Shown: piece by piece, positions 1 to 13,032 of the stretch
Numbering within the stretch: the first letter of the stretch is position 1
Layout: the number at the start of each line of letters is the position of its first letter
Origin: Rhyacichthys aspro
Lineage: Eukaryota > Chordata > Actinopteri > Gobiiformes > Rhyacichthyidae
DNA length: 64,000 nucleotides
Direction of reading: 5' to 3'
NCBI GenBank assembly: GCA_036850595.1
Contig: CM072165.1
Span: 10,612,109 to 10,676,108, forward strand
Notes under the pieces: generated by a model
What the model was told of the DNA's origin: nothing
The model's database searches: none
The model's input: only the letters and a program-made list of their open reading frames with translations
Made by a program: the position numbers and the translations under genes

Positions 1-479
1 CACTATGAAGTTTTTTACTTATTAACTGAACTAATTTTGAACTGATTTGAAGTTTAAAAGTCTCATTCGGTGTTCTCCCAAAGTCTTTCTCACACCTAAT
101 ATCCAGTGCCTCATGCCTAGTAGAGTTAGATTTTTAGTGCCCTGCCATCTTCAATTATAAGCTTTTATTGGCTTTTTTCGGACTGGCAATAGTGATGGCG
201 GTAGGTCTACTATTTGTCCCTGCTGTGAATCAATACATGGTTAAAGCCAAAGAAAGAGAGTGGCCAAAACTAATTATAGAACCTTCATTGTCAAGATAGT
301 TGTTGGATAGATGCCCAGGTTTTGTTATCTAGATGGAGAAGCATTGGCAAAGCTCCAATACCAGACACCACGTAACAGAAGGCTCAATGTCAAAGGACTT
401 ACTTATGGGTGTATTGATATCTCAGATGTTGGTGGCAATAATTCTACAAATTTACACTGATTTTTCTCACCCCTTTCAG

Positions 480-3400
480 GCTCGTAACATCAGGACGTCC
501 GAACTGGCAGCTATCAAGATTGTCAAGCTGGATCCTGGTATGTGAACAGTCAGATTAGTACAAACAAAATGCTAACAACTGCTATTTTGTGAAACGTCTG
601 TCACCTTTTACTAGTCTGGGCCCTTTAATTCATAGGTGCCATTCCTTTCTTGCAAAACATGAAAAGGATTATTTAAGGTTAAGATTATAATATCTGACCT
701 ATGTATGATGTCCTCACAGCTTATGGCTATGAATGCACACTTGTCTCACTCACATAGTCTTAACTTGTCTGTTTAGGAGATGACATCACGTCCATCCAGC
801 AGGAGATCACCATGATGAAGGAGTGCAAGCACAAAAACATCGTGGCCTATTTTGGCAGCTACCACAGGTGCCTTGTGTTTTCTACAAAAGCTAGAAATAT
901 ATTTGAATCATTGGATTACAAATGTGGAATTCATGACATTATTGTTGGGCCAAAATATGTGGAATTCTTTCCTACACTGCTCCGTTCCTTCTTTCCCACT
1001 CTCTCATTCTTAGATGATTGGAATAGCACATAATTGGCGCTGTATTTTTGATTAGCGATTATCTTGATTCCATATTACTTAGTTTTTTGTTTTCTAAACT
1101 GTACAAGACATAAAGATTGCCTGTTGTTCTTTCTTTAGGAATACAAAATTGTGGATTTGCATGGAGTATTGTGGAGGAGGATCCCTTCAAGATATTTATC
1201 ATGGTAGGCTACACAAACAGAACTACTGCATTTTTATAATATTCCCAAAAGACAGAAGAACTTAATATAAGAACATTTGTTTTCTTTAATGCAAGACCCT
1301 CTTTGAATTACATGGAAGACTAACCTTTATCTGAATATTATATTGTGAAACTAGACTTTTGCTAACAGGTCACATTACTGTACACGGGAAGGTCAACAAC
1401 TGACCTGCTGCTAGCTTCAAAAATATGTTTTTAAATTTATTTAATTTATTTATTTTTTTAACAACATTTTCATCTATTGCAACAGTAGTTTACATCTGTG
1501 GATAACAAGACACCTTTAAAAATTGTGCTTTTAAAAATAATGCTTTATCAAGTTAGCTACATTACTCGATTAGCTTTAGCTACATATGTTTTGAATGCAA
1601 AACTTTACAGATAACATTAATAAACTTCTTCTAATTATATTAATTTTATCTATTTCTTTGTGTTTACATGCCCATTGTCAGTTTTTATAGATGACTTCAT
1701 TGTAATTCCATTAACTAATTTTACTTTTTACAGAATTTAGTTAACTTTGTAGTTGTTTTGAAAGAGCTAGCTTCACAAACTAGCGAGCAGACAAGGCTAC
1801 AGACTGTATGGAGCGTGGACACGTTTCAAGAAACTTTCTGGGCATACAAAGCTGGTGTTTGTCAGTAAAAAACATGTAATTAGTTCAGTAAAAGAACTTG
1901 GATGAGCGAGCGTTTATCTCTTTTAGAAGTATATACCTTCAGGCTCTTTGCGCTGCTGACTGTGAGCTATTAATCACTGCGCTCTTTTTCAGTGACGGGC
2001 CCATTAAAGGAGAAACAGATCGCGTTCGTGTGCCGAGAAACCCTTCAGGTAAGGCAGGTTTTTGTAGGGCAGGCGGCTCAGGAGTAACTTTTGTCTTCTG
2101 CATTGTCACTAAACAGTTTGCTGCAATTTGCTGCCAAAATGACTCATGTTTTTTCCCAGCCATAGAAGAGCTAAATAGTATTTAACCTAGCCAGACACCT
2201 AAATATAGACTGCAGCTGAGGTAAATGCTGCTGTCCTCTGCAAAACATGCTGAACTATATGTATTTGTCTGTTACTAAATATATATTCTTAGACGTAGAT
2301 GTGTTTAGGTCTTACAAATAGTTCTTACAGCAGTAGAGAGTACAAAATGTGCATTAAAATCATATGGCTGTATGGTTAATATTCATTTTTTTCTCTTGTG
2401 GGGTTTGTCCAGGGTTTGTATCATCTTCATGAAACTGGCAAAATGCATCGAGACATTAAGGTAAAAGACACACATTCTACCGATATGATAAAACAATAAC
2501 ATATTTTTGTGTAACCATAACTGTGTGTCCTCTGTCCAGGGCGCCAACATCCTTTTAACAGAACGAGGAGACGTGAAACTGGGTCAGTACTGCACACATA
2601 CACACATCTGAACTCCCCAAAAGTTATTTACCACCCTTATACCCTGCTCTTATCTGCCCATTGTTACTAAGTTTGTTTTTCTGTCACTAGCTGACTTTGG
2701 AGTGGCAGCAGAGATCAGTGCTTCTGTGGCCAAGAGGAAGTCTTTTATAGGAACGCCGTACTGGTAAGATGAATATAGTAAATTACTGGATGCTCAACCG
2801 GTTTTCGCTTTCACAAAAAGAGTTGACTGTGGGTCAGTTACAGTGGCAACTTGCTCTGTGAATCTAACTTAGTTCCTTCTTTGCTGCGGTCTCAAGGCAC
2901 TCTCTGATTAGATGGTTCATTTCTTATTTGTGACAATACAAAAAAACACTTGACAAGAGGATTTGAATGATGAAAGGGTTTGACTGAGTCCATTTATAGT
3001 TTAAAACCAGTTACATCAATAAAAAGTGGCTTGATACAAAGGCCTTATACAAAAGGATGCCTAATCAAATACTCTTGTCAGTGTTTTTTCTGCTTTACTG
3101 GCAAGTTATTACATGCTCATAAAGTCTTTTTACTGCTGCCTTTGGGCCACTTTCCTTACTTCCTTACACCATCCCTTCCACTAATGTGCTCAGAGATATT
3201 AAACTGTGGTGATGTCACAGATTTGGGGAACATTTTTACTTTTATTTTCCCCCAAAAGTTTTTGCACATGTTGCAACAATTATCAGAACAAGATCCCATC
3301 ATTTTAATGTTATATGTGTTCTGTCTTTAGTCTATGTGTACTAGTGTACTAGTACTTTTTACATTACTGTCTATGTTTAAAAAGGCTTCAGGGGGTGTGT

Positions 3401-6400
3401 TATGTCACTGCAAGTATGAGTATGAGGGGAAACCTAACCATGCCAAATTGAAGCTGGGATGTGTTTTGGCCTTGATACAAAATTACAAACAAACTTTGAT
3501 AGAGTCATGTAAGACTATTTTGTAACGCATTTATTTTAACTTAACTCCAACATATTGTAAAAAAGATATGTTTTGTTTGTCTCGTCAGGATGGCTCCAGA
3601 GGTGGCTGCGGTGGAGAAGAAGGGCGGATACAACCACCTGTGCGATATCTGGGCAGTGGGCATCACAGCCATCGAGCTGGCAGAGCTGCAGCCCCCCATG
3701 TTTGACCTCCACCCAATGAGGTGAGTCCCCACAACCGCATGTAAACTGGCTCTGCTGCACTCCGCGCTCATGAACAGTGGACACTTGTGTTACATAACCC
3801 GCAGCTGGAATGCATTTTATCATAGAATATGAATGTAAACTACTGAGACAGTCTCCACAACAGTAACATTTAAAACTGTGTTTCAGAGCGTTGATGTTAA
3901 TGTCCAAGAGCAACTTCCAGCCTCCAAAACTAAAAGACAAAACTAAGTGGTGAGTGCTTTGCCTTTCAGTAGCTCTTTTATCCTTTTCTAAATCCTTAGT
4001 TTTAGCCATGACAGTGCATTTTTTATAGTTCTTATATGTCTTTATTGTCTTTTCTGTGCAGGTCAGCAGGCTTCCATAGCTTTGTGAAGATGGCATTAAT
4101 AAAAAACCCTCGTAAAAGACCATCCGCGGAGACCCTGCTTCAGGTGTGGACTATATTTTATAGTTTATCTTGTTATTTCTGGTTTTATCAAGCAGTACTT
4201 CTTAAAAAAATTTATGTGAACCTATTATTCTGCCCAGCATCCTTTTGTGACCCAGCTGTTGACCCGGAACCTGGTCATCGAGCTGCTGGACCTGGCCAGT
4301 AACCCTGAGCTCCACAACAGCCACACACACAGTCTGGATGAGAACGAGCTGGAGGCATGACCCGAGAAAACTTTCATCCTTTTACATTGTTTTTCTTGTG
4401 TCGTGTAAATGTGTTTTTTGTCGTCGCCAGGCCGGGGAAGTGGCTCCTGACAAGATTCAGTCAGCAGGGAAGCACCTGGCTGTGGAAAGGACTTTGTCTG
4501 AGGAACAATGTGAGTGCACACACACACACACAAAGCATGAAAATTCAGGAAATGCGTCTCTTGATGTGAACATAAAGGTCTAGTAAAAATCTAGTGAGGT
4601 CATATTTTTATTTAGCCCTTGAGGTTTATTCATGGTAAATGTTATGAATGTCTTAACTGAAACCAATCCATTGTAAAAATCCTAGGTTTTAAGGCAAGAC
4701 CACAATACAAACAGTTCGTTAGACTGATCCATGTTTTAACCCTTATTAGATATTATGTTTCTGTGTGTCCTTTGCGCATCCAAATATTGTAATATTGGTC
4801 TATTCCTGCATCACTGCAAAATTGTCAAACATTGGCAAGAATTTGAACTTGTTGTTGTATCTGTCAATACTGAATATTATGTCAGATCTTCAAATAGGTT
4901 TTGGGATAAGAAATGGTGTGTCAGTGATAATTTTATTTTTTTTTACAATGAGTACCATCATAAAATATTGGCTTCCAAAGTGCTACTACTATTTTTCTGT
5001 ATTAAATTACTATTCATAGGCTAGTAGATATGATAATAAATGGAAAATATAAAGTGTAAGAGAAATGTTGTTCTAGTGTACTAAATATATTCTGCAGTAG
5101 TTTAAACTGATACAGTTTTATTCCTAAAAGAATATGTTCACTTTTATACACAAGGAAGCAATTTTAAATTGGAACACTCATCAATAGACTAAGCTATTAA
5201 TACCAAATGTGCTGCGTTTAAATGGTTTAAATAAAGAAAGTTGCACTAACCCTAAGTTAAACCAGAAGTAAAGCTGGAGATGAAAAAAGATGGTTAGACA
5301 ACGGTCCAAGAACTAAAGGATTAATTTCAATCTAAAAAATAAACTTTTGAGACTCTCTAAGTACCACTCAAGAAAGCCTGAGTACCTCCAATGCTCCCTG
5401 TACCACTGGTCTACGTATAGAGTGTCCTCATGTAAAGGTCAGTCCAAGCATCACTGAGCCATGTGATAAGGGCCTTGAATTCATGAAATTGTGCATCTTT
5501 TAATTCACTTAATGGCAAATGGAAGCATGGTATATTTTATTTTCATTTCCATTAGTTAATTGGCAGAATGTGCAGAAAAAGCACATATTTATTGGACATA
5601 TAAAAAAAGAGTAAAGCACAGTCACCTCCAGGGTTAGCTGTCTGTGGTGTGTTGCTTTATTCAGTAGTAAAAACAGTCATAGTTGTAATTTTCTGTTGGT
5701 CACATTGAGGTACAGGTCTTTGAGGTGTTTGTTTATGAGCCGTCTACTGTCAGTGGAGGAAGTTGTGGTCAGTGTGAGAGTCATCTGTGATTCATAGCAA
5801 GCGCCATTGCACCATGAACACTACAGTAGAAGTCATGAACCCTTCAAGTCCATACTATTTAATCAAATTTATTGGAAAGCTTATGATAGATTGGTTCCTG
5901 ACCGACAGCACGAGAGCATCGCCTGGACCAGTACAGTAAAAATGAAGTCACCCAGGCCAGTGCATAGAAGTGGCACTGTCCTTCACATACCAGTGGCATG
6001 TTCGGTGCCATCCTGTGACGCAGCCCCCAGCCCACATGTATGGACGGCCCCCCAGGACAAAAGCGTGCTCACTGAGGGCCCATTGTCCTCATTCAATATT
6101 ATGGAGATGTAGCACTGAATACAGGGGTTGGCTGTAAATCATAAGACAATAAGGCCCCTCTTATGTTCAGATGTAGTCAGGCTTTTAGTTCATATGTCTG
6201 AAATAAACGGTATTATTTGTCAGCTGTTATCAAAACAGACAAATCATCATAAATATAACACTGAAACAATGCTAAAACAATGCACTAATGTGGTTCTGGA
6301 GCTTTGAAATCTGACTTTATCAACTTTACAGAGAACAACACACTGTAATGGAATCTGCCACAAGTCTCTGCAAGTTTTCACACTCTGAGGTCGCTGCGAG

Positions 6401-9400
6401 ATATTATGAAATCCTGATTTAAAACCAGGACCAAGTATAAATTTATTCCTCTACATTTGGCTGCTGTGAAACTGATGTGAGATTGTCGCTTCCTCTTTGA
6501 AGCCGACTAGTCCACCATATTCAGCTTCAATGCCTGTCAGCCATGTGGTTTGAGTCAGAACAGGCTTCCTACTCAAAATGTCAGTCTGCAAAACTCAAAA
6601 CGACACACATGTTCTGCAGAAGCTGAACATTGATTTCAGTGATTCATCCTCATTACAAAGAGATTTAGTCATAGTTTTCAACACTAGAGGAAAAGTTGCC
6701 TTTTTTAATCTGGTCTTGGCCCTCTGCAGAAACTTTAGTTTTTTCATCTTTATACTGCATCAAAATTTTATTTTGCATTTGTATGCAATGCTGAACTATG
6801 TGTTATAATAGAATATATACAATTGTTATTTAGTGTGTTCAAGCTGGACAAGTTGAGCCTGCCACAGCGCTAACCCCATTATTGACGCTGCTGTGTTAAG
6901 TGCTCGCTGCAGTTAAAACTAATTAATTGAGCGGATGCAGGGACATAATGTCTCTAAACTCTCTATTTGTTGCTGGTTTGTTTGCTGTATGTCACATTGC
7001 TGTCTTTTCATCCTTTCGTTTTCCTCGCAGTTGACCAGGTGAAGTTTAGACCTCCTCTACGGAAAGTGACTGAGCCATACCCTGATATGGTAAGGCATTC
7101 TTTAATCCCATACAGTGTTGTTTTAGGGGGAAAAGTCCAGTTTATCAAGCACATGTAGGACACCTGAATAATTCTACCAGACTGTTATACAATCCCAGAA
7201 GTGATTTTTTTTTAATGCAAAAAGGATGTCCCAGTTGATATAAGATGCATTTTACATGTGAGATGTCTGACTGTGGTCCTACCAGCAGGGCTCCTACGAC
7301 GATGACTGGAGTCTGTCTGGAGATGAAGACAACTCACCGTAAGACATTCAGACTTGTTGTTATGTAAAAATAACCATCATTCAATAATGATATACTTATC
7401 ATAGCACTATAATGTGATGTAGTTTGTATTAACCTCTCCAAATGGCTGTCTGGAAAAGCAGAGAAGAGGCTTTAGATCAGGGCTGGGCAAACTTTTTGGC
7501 TCAAGGGCCACACTGGGTTTTAAAAACTGAAGACGGGCCAGACCAGTAAACTATAAACTAATACAAATTACACGAGAAAACCTGTAAAGTTAGTTAGTAT
7601 AATGTTTAGGGGAAAAGTGGTGGCTGATATTATGTTCTTTGAAAACGGCAAACTGGCAAATAATGCATAAGGCTACTGACTGAACTTCAGTTAAAAAATA
7701 TCTCTGTCCATTCCACATTAAAAACTTGAAGTGTGAATGGACATTTTCTGTTTGTAGATATGATGGTAGCTTTAGCAAACGTACAAGGCAAATATATGCT
7801 TGGCGGGCCGCATTACACAGCTCAACGGGCCGCATGTGGCCCCCGGGCCTTAGTTTGCCCACCACTGCTTTAGATGATGTCATACATTTACTATAGCTAT
7901 ACTTGCATATTCACACGACCTACCTGTAGTTTGTTTTATTGAATTGGCCATGCAAAGTGAAACGTTTTGTTCCTATAGATAAATGTCATCCTTTGATAAA
8001 CCTCATTAACTAAACGATTACAGTTCTGATGCGTTATACAAATTGCCACCACTTCAAAACTACATTTCTAATTTGAGTGGATTACAGCCAATACAGCTAA
8101 GAGGAGTATTAAGTATTTACTAGTGGAGCTGGTTCCTTCCCGTCCCATTGTTAGCAGTGAGCCCGGCCCGTAGTCAGATAAACAGAGGTCTTCCTGTTGC
8201 AGGAGCCTGCTGGAATGTGTGGAGCAAGCTCTGCAGCTGAGGTAGGACACGGCCGTCACCCCCCAGCCTCTCACCCCAGTGTGCCCCCCTCCTACCCCCT
8301 CCTTCTCCCCCCATGCCACATGTGCTTCTCATGGTGATTGTCATTAGCTGATGAGCCAATCAGTGGGTCTGCTAATCTCCTGTCTGTATCAGCTGGATGT
8401 GGAGCTGAGTTAGTACTCAGTAGTGTCAAGCTTTTAGTGCTTTTGTCTGCTTTTATTGTGTTGTGTTTGGTTGGATTTTGTTGCTTCTACTGTGCCCCTA
8501 ATATGTTTACTTTATTTTTATTCTTTATTGTCCATCATTATCCCAAAATGTATGTTTATGTAATAATATTATGTATCATAGAGTGATTGGGACTGTTCTG
8601 TCTTTTCTTTCAGGAGTTTAACCATTAGGAGGGTGCCCTCTACTGACGTAAGTGGTGAAATGAAACCAGGCAGTGAAATTTAGTGTTTCCCATCATTTGG
8701 ACTGCATTGTATCTGAAAAGTTAAGCCACGTCTCTCACATTTAAAAGTTGTGCATAGATGATAGATGAACAAAGAACAGTGAGAGAGCTGGTAGCTTAGA
8801 GCTGAGACTTTTTAAGTATGTCTTTCACAATTTCTATAATCACACTTATTATGTTATCATGTAACCTTTCCCCATGAAATAATATACTGTTTCAGAATCA
8901 TGTAAAGCTTTTACATTTACATTTTACAAGAAATCCTAACTTTTGATTTCTTGAAAAGGTTACGGACTTTTACAAACTAACTTCTTCTAGAGGTTGATTG
9001 ATTAACAACATTGAAAAAGGGGTCCCCCTGCTTTGAGGTGTTAATATAGGTTAAATGAATGAATGAATATGTCACCTTTGACTTATTCTTTTGTTGTGTT
9101 ATTCCTGTCTCATAGGGCAGTAGGAAGAGTGGCCTGTTCAGTCCCGCTACAGCGTCCCTGCCAGCCTTCACCTCCTTATCGACCCACACAGAAGACCCAG
9201 ACTTGGCTCTCAGACCAAGTTGTACCCTGGGTCCTGATGCCGCTATCAACAATGACTCTGCAACTACAGCAGGTACCACCGTAGACTATTTGATTGACAC
9301 CCTCAGTTGCCCCTTGAATGCATGTTTTCATTCACTTCATATGCCACTTTCCCTATTGCTCTATAAAAATGAAACTGAAAGCGCCTCTCTTCTTTTGTTG

Positions 9401-12400
9401 TGTCAGGCCTGGCTCGTTGCTCTGCCACACAGGACATCCGACAGCGCTGTAGTGACCCGTGCCTGCCTGCAGGTGATGCTTTACCTGTGGAGAAGAGACC
9501 TGCCTCTGTGTCTCCTCCAAAGAGAGACACCCCTCTGTCTCCTGAGTGGAGCACACTGAGGAAAAAGACTGAGGACTCTGTAAGTTCACTTCTGACAGGC
9601 AACAAGAGTGTGCTGTTGACTAACCGGAGTAACTTTTTCTTCATTGGTTTGTTTAACCTTTCACGTTTCTAGAGAGCTGATTGTCATGGACTTCCTCCTA
9701 CCCCTCAAGTCCATGTAAGTGTGACATCTAACAGCATGCTAACCAATCACTATGCTCCAGTCACTAAAGCCTCGGTTCCACTGAATCGGTATTGTGCGTG
9801 CCGGGTTAGTGTGGGTACATTTCCATTACCAAAGGGTTCTAAAGCGTCCCCATAAAGGACACCAAACTGTACCACTTTGGGGATGCACTAATTGTCAGTA
9901 AACACAAGCAGAACAGAATATTTACTGCAGTGACTGTACCTCTTGCCTCTCACGATTTTACAAACCAGGATTCACTCTTTTTTTAGCTCAGTTACTGGCA
10001 AAGTATTAAAGTTTCTAAAAATCTGCTTCAAATACTATTTATTTGTGGCAGCTAAAGGACCCAGCACAACATTAATGCAATCCTATTAGAGGTTACCTGT
10101 AACAAACTGAGCCATACTGAGCCGACACATACCTTACCACTCCAGTGGAAATGAGGCTCGACTATTTTAAGTGTTTTTTTCATTAGGTTGTACATGGCAA
10201 CTCTAAATAGGTATTATCTCTAGTAGATGTCTGGGTTGAGCCAGAGTGGCAGCACCCTGCAGTGTAACAGCTAAATCTAAGTCAAGACAACATCCGGAAA
10301 AAAAGAATCTAAAAGCTACAATTTTCTCTCATAGCATACTGGGGCCACATAGGGGCATGTAGGCAAGCTAGATTTCAGTTTATGATGAACCATTGTTGTT
10401 AGTCTGACTATAATGATATATCAGGGTCTACTAGTGATTGACGTATTTTGCTGGTTTTTAGATGGGAGCCTGCTTCTCCAAAGTCTTCAATGGCTGTCCT
10501 CTTAAAATCAATTGTGCTGTCACCTGGATCTTCCCCAAGACAAGAGGCAAGACCAATCTACAAACAATTTACATTAAAAGAAAGCAATCTAATAGTAACT
10601 GATCACTTTGTTGAAACCATTTATTTAATTTAGACCAGTACCTTATTCTCGGAGCGGAGGAAGGCATCTACACACTCAACCTTAATGAACTTCACGAAGA
10701 TACACTAGAGAAGGTAAGGATGAACTTGGCTTTATAACACTGATAAAAGTAGAGAGGTTTATCCAGTGTGAAGTTTTAAAGGTTGTATCTTCTCCATCAG
10801 CTGCTCCCTCAGCGATGCACATGGTTGTACGTGATGAACAACGTGCTCATGACCGTATCGGGTAACTGTATAGATACCGTATGGGGAACAATCGTGTGAA
10901 GTTCATTCTAATCTTATCATATGTGTCCTGCAGGGAAGTCGTCGCAGCTCTGCTCCCACAGTCTGACCGCTCTGTTCGAACAGAAAGGAACGGAGCACGT
11001 GCACAAGAGGCCCAGCACTCTGTCACTGAGCACTAACCGCTTCACGGAGAGGATCAGCCACAGGTAACAGGGCTAAGACAAAAAGATGGAGGACATGCAG
11101 TCTTTTTTTTGTTACGTGTCGGAGCTATTTGAACTATTTGTCTATTTCTGTTATTTTTGTTTATTAGTATTTGGATATTGTTTACTTGCATTACCTCCAA
11201 GTAGTATTTTCATTTTCTTGTGTTATTTAGAATGTATTTGCATATGTTTTACTTTTATAACCCTTTCTGTAGTTTAAGTATTTCTGTTTATGGTTTAGCA
11301 CTTTAGTAGTATTTCTCTTTGTCATTTGGGCACCTAAGGTATATAGGTATGGTGCATAGCCACAGGACCAGAATGCACCTGGGTAAGCCTATAGTTTTTT
11401 ACCTGTAAGTCAGCCACGAGATGCAAAAGTTTGTTTGCTTGCCTGCAAAACTGGAATAAACTCGCAAAACACATTCTTTGGCATGGACAATGGATTATTT
11501 GTACTGCGTAAAACCACAACCCATGGTGCATCTTAGTGATTATTTGAGTTATGTTAAGTTAAGGTTTTAAGATGAAATGTTAAGTGTATATTCTGTCTCC
11601 ATCCACAGAAAGTTTGCCATATCTGTGAAAATCCCTGACACTAAAGGCTGCAGGAGATGCAGTGTAGGTGAGAGATGCACGACACATGCACTGTCTTTAT
11701 GTATTCATTCAATCAAATCGTTTCATTCTGGGTTTGTCTCTCGCAGCAAGAAACCCTTACACGGACAGCACTTTTCTGTGTGCGGCCGTTCCGACTGGTC
11801 TGGTCCTACTCTTGTGGTATGAGCCTCTGCAGAAGTTCATGCATCTGAAGGTTTGTTTATGTGCTATGTGTTGAACTTGAATTCCATTAAATCTAATAAA
11901 CATATTTCTGCTGGATCTGTGTGTTGCTGCAGCACATAGCCGTGAAGCTGCCCGACAGTCTGCCTATATTCGAGCTGCTGGTGGTGGTGACCGATGAGTT
12001 CCCGGAGCTCTGTGTCGGGGTGAAAGACTGCAGTAAAGGGAATCTCCAAAGTGGCCAGCATCTTCAGTTCAATATAATAGAGCTGAATGGCGCTCCCATC
12101 TGTGTACCAGGTATCCTCAGCCACTTCAGTTTGGTTTGGCTTTTAGCCCTGCAGAAAAATAATCACTCGTTTTCTTCCTCATGTAGACAGCGGTGCACTC
12201 AAGGCACGGCAGGTGACGCAACTCGACCGAGACACAGTTCTTATCGCATTAGAAAGTAAGTTACGCCAAATTCAGCTTATGTCTGTTACGTATGAATCTC
12301 CATTTAGACTAATATAGTGATTTTTGACCAGAAACGGTTAAGATTGTGAACCTGAAGGGGCAACCTACCAAAGAGCTAGCTGCTGAAATGCTCTTTGACT

Positions 12401-13032
12401 TCCCTGTTGAAACTCTAGGTAGGACACGTTGGACATTTTTAAGAAGCAACACGGTGGATTAGAACACAGTTAAGTGAAATTATGTGTTTGTACAGTTTGC
12501 TTACAGGACAGTGTGCTGGCGTTCTGGAAGCACGGTCTTAAAGGGAAGAGTTTTCATTCTGGTGAGGTGAGAATCAGACGTTTCTGTGAAGCAGCAGTTA
12601 AGTTATGATTGTGTATCAGCATCTGTGGTAAGCTGGGTTCCATGTTTTTGTTAAAGGTGACACAAGAGATTACAGATGAGAGTCGAGTTTTCAGAGTCCT
12701 GGGAACTAACAGGTATGGTGACACTGTGTGTTGTTGTGTTCATATAAATAAAGGTTTGTTTGTATGGTTGGTCAGGAATAATGCTGCACTGCTTAAGACA
12801 TGACTACTTTAAGACTAGTCACTGTTTACACAAAAATCTTATTTGGATCCTGTTTTAAAAAGCTTTGTGAAAAGTCGACAGTCAAAAAAAAAAAAAAGAG
12901 AACTAAGCAGCACTATGAATTACTGTCTTATTGGTGCTACACAGAGACATCATTCTTCAGAGCACACCAACAGATGACCCATCAGCTCTCAGCAACCTCT
13001 ACATACTGACCGGACATGAAAGCAGCTACTAA
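480..13032 (+). CDS. map4k2: MAP4K2 (germinal centre kinase), 5'-partial
   Basis: Ste20-family Ser/Thr kinase acting above the JNK/p38 cascades. Visible exons: 480-537, 777-867, 1139-1203, 1993-2048, 2413-2460, 2540-2582, 2691-2763, 3589-3720, 3887-3949, 4062-4143, 4238-4354, 4431-4509, 7031-7089, 7286-7338, 8203-8241, 8614-8647, 9116-9272, 9407-9579, 9673-9714, 10462-10546, 10634-10713, 10801-10861, 10934-11063, 11609-11667, 11747-11850, 11933-12110, 12187-12255, 12332-12418, 12496-12566, 12657-12712, 12945-13032. All phases agree, giving 843 residues up to the TAA. The kinase part shows HRDIK, DFG and MAPE; the glycine loop lies upstream of the window. A less conserved linker follows (exons 12-19), then a citron homology domain starting MGACFSKVFNG. 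The end ILTGHESSY resembles human MAP4K2 rather than MAP4K3 or MAP4K5. Introns after exons 11 and 20 appear to start with GC. The family and paralogue call rests on remembered human sequence. Confidence 0.93.
4355..4430 (+). other. Candidate GC-AG intron in map4k2
   Basis: The upstream exon reads ...GAG then GCATGA, with no GT nearby that keeps the frame. The downstream exon opens after GTCGCCAG with GCC GGG GAA. Joining GAG to GCC preserves the frame and the expected protein. The intron would be only 76 bp. Confidence 0.6.
4510..7030 (+). other. Long map4k2 intron, no gene seen
   Basis: This is the largest visible map4k2 intron. It opens with a short CA run near 4517-4530 and is otherwise AT-rich unique-looking sequence. 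Small open frames such as 5807-6112 show no protein similarity that I recognise. Confidence 0.7.
7478..7867. mobile_element. Non-autonomous hAT-type DNA transposon
   Basis: A 390-bp element sits in a map4k2 intron. Its ends form an imperfect terminal inverted repeat: CAGGGCTGGGCAAACT at the left and, read from the right end, CAGTGGTGGGCAAACT. It is flanked by an identical 8-bp direct repeat, CTTTAGAT, at 7470-7477 and 7868-7875, the target-site duplication length of hAT elements. Near the right end lie GGGCCGCATGTGGCCC-like palindromes common in hAT-derived repeats. No transposase is present, so it must have been moved in trans. Confidence 0.9.
10547..10633 (+). other. Candidate GC-AG intron in map4k2 CNH region
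   Basis: The exon ends AAG ACA AGA G and is followed by GCAAGA, a good fit to the GC-type donor consensus AG|GCAAGT. The acceptor is TTTAG before ACCAGTACC. Joining them gives TRDQYLILGAEEG, which matches the MAP4K2 CNH domain. The intron is 87 bp. Confidence 0.75.

Noticed and set aside
1..479. Missing first kinase exon of map4k2
   Set aside because: I searched for the glycine-loop coding sequence (GTYGDVYK type) and found nothing; the exon must lie before the window.
3536..4123. 195-codon minus-strand open frame across map4k2 exons 8-10
   Set aside because: It is antisense to kinase-domain exons and carries low-complexity sequence without motifs.
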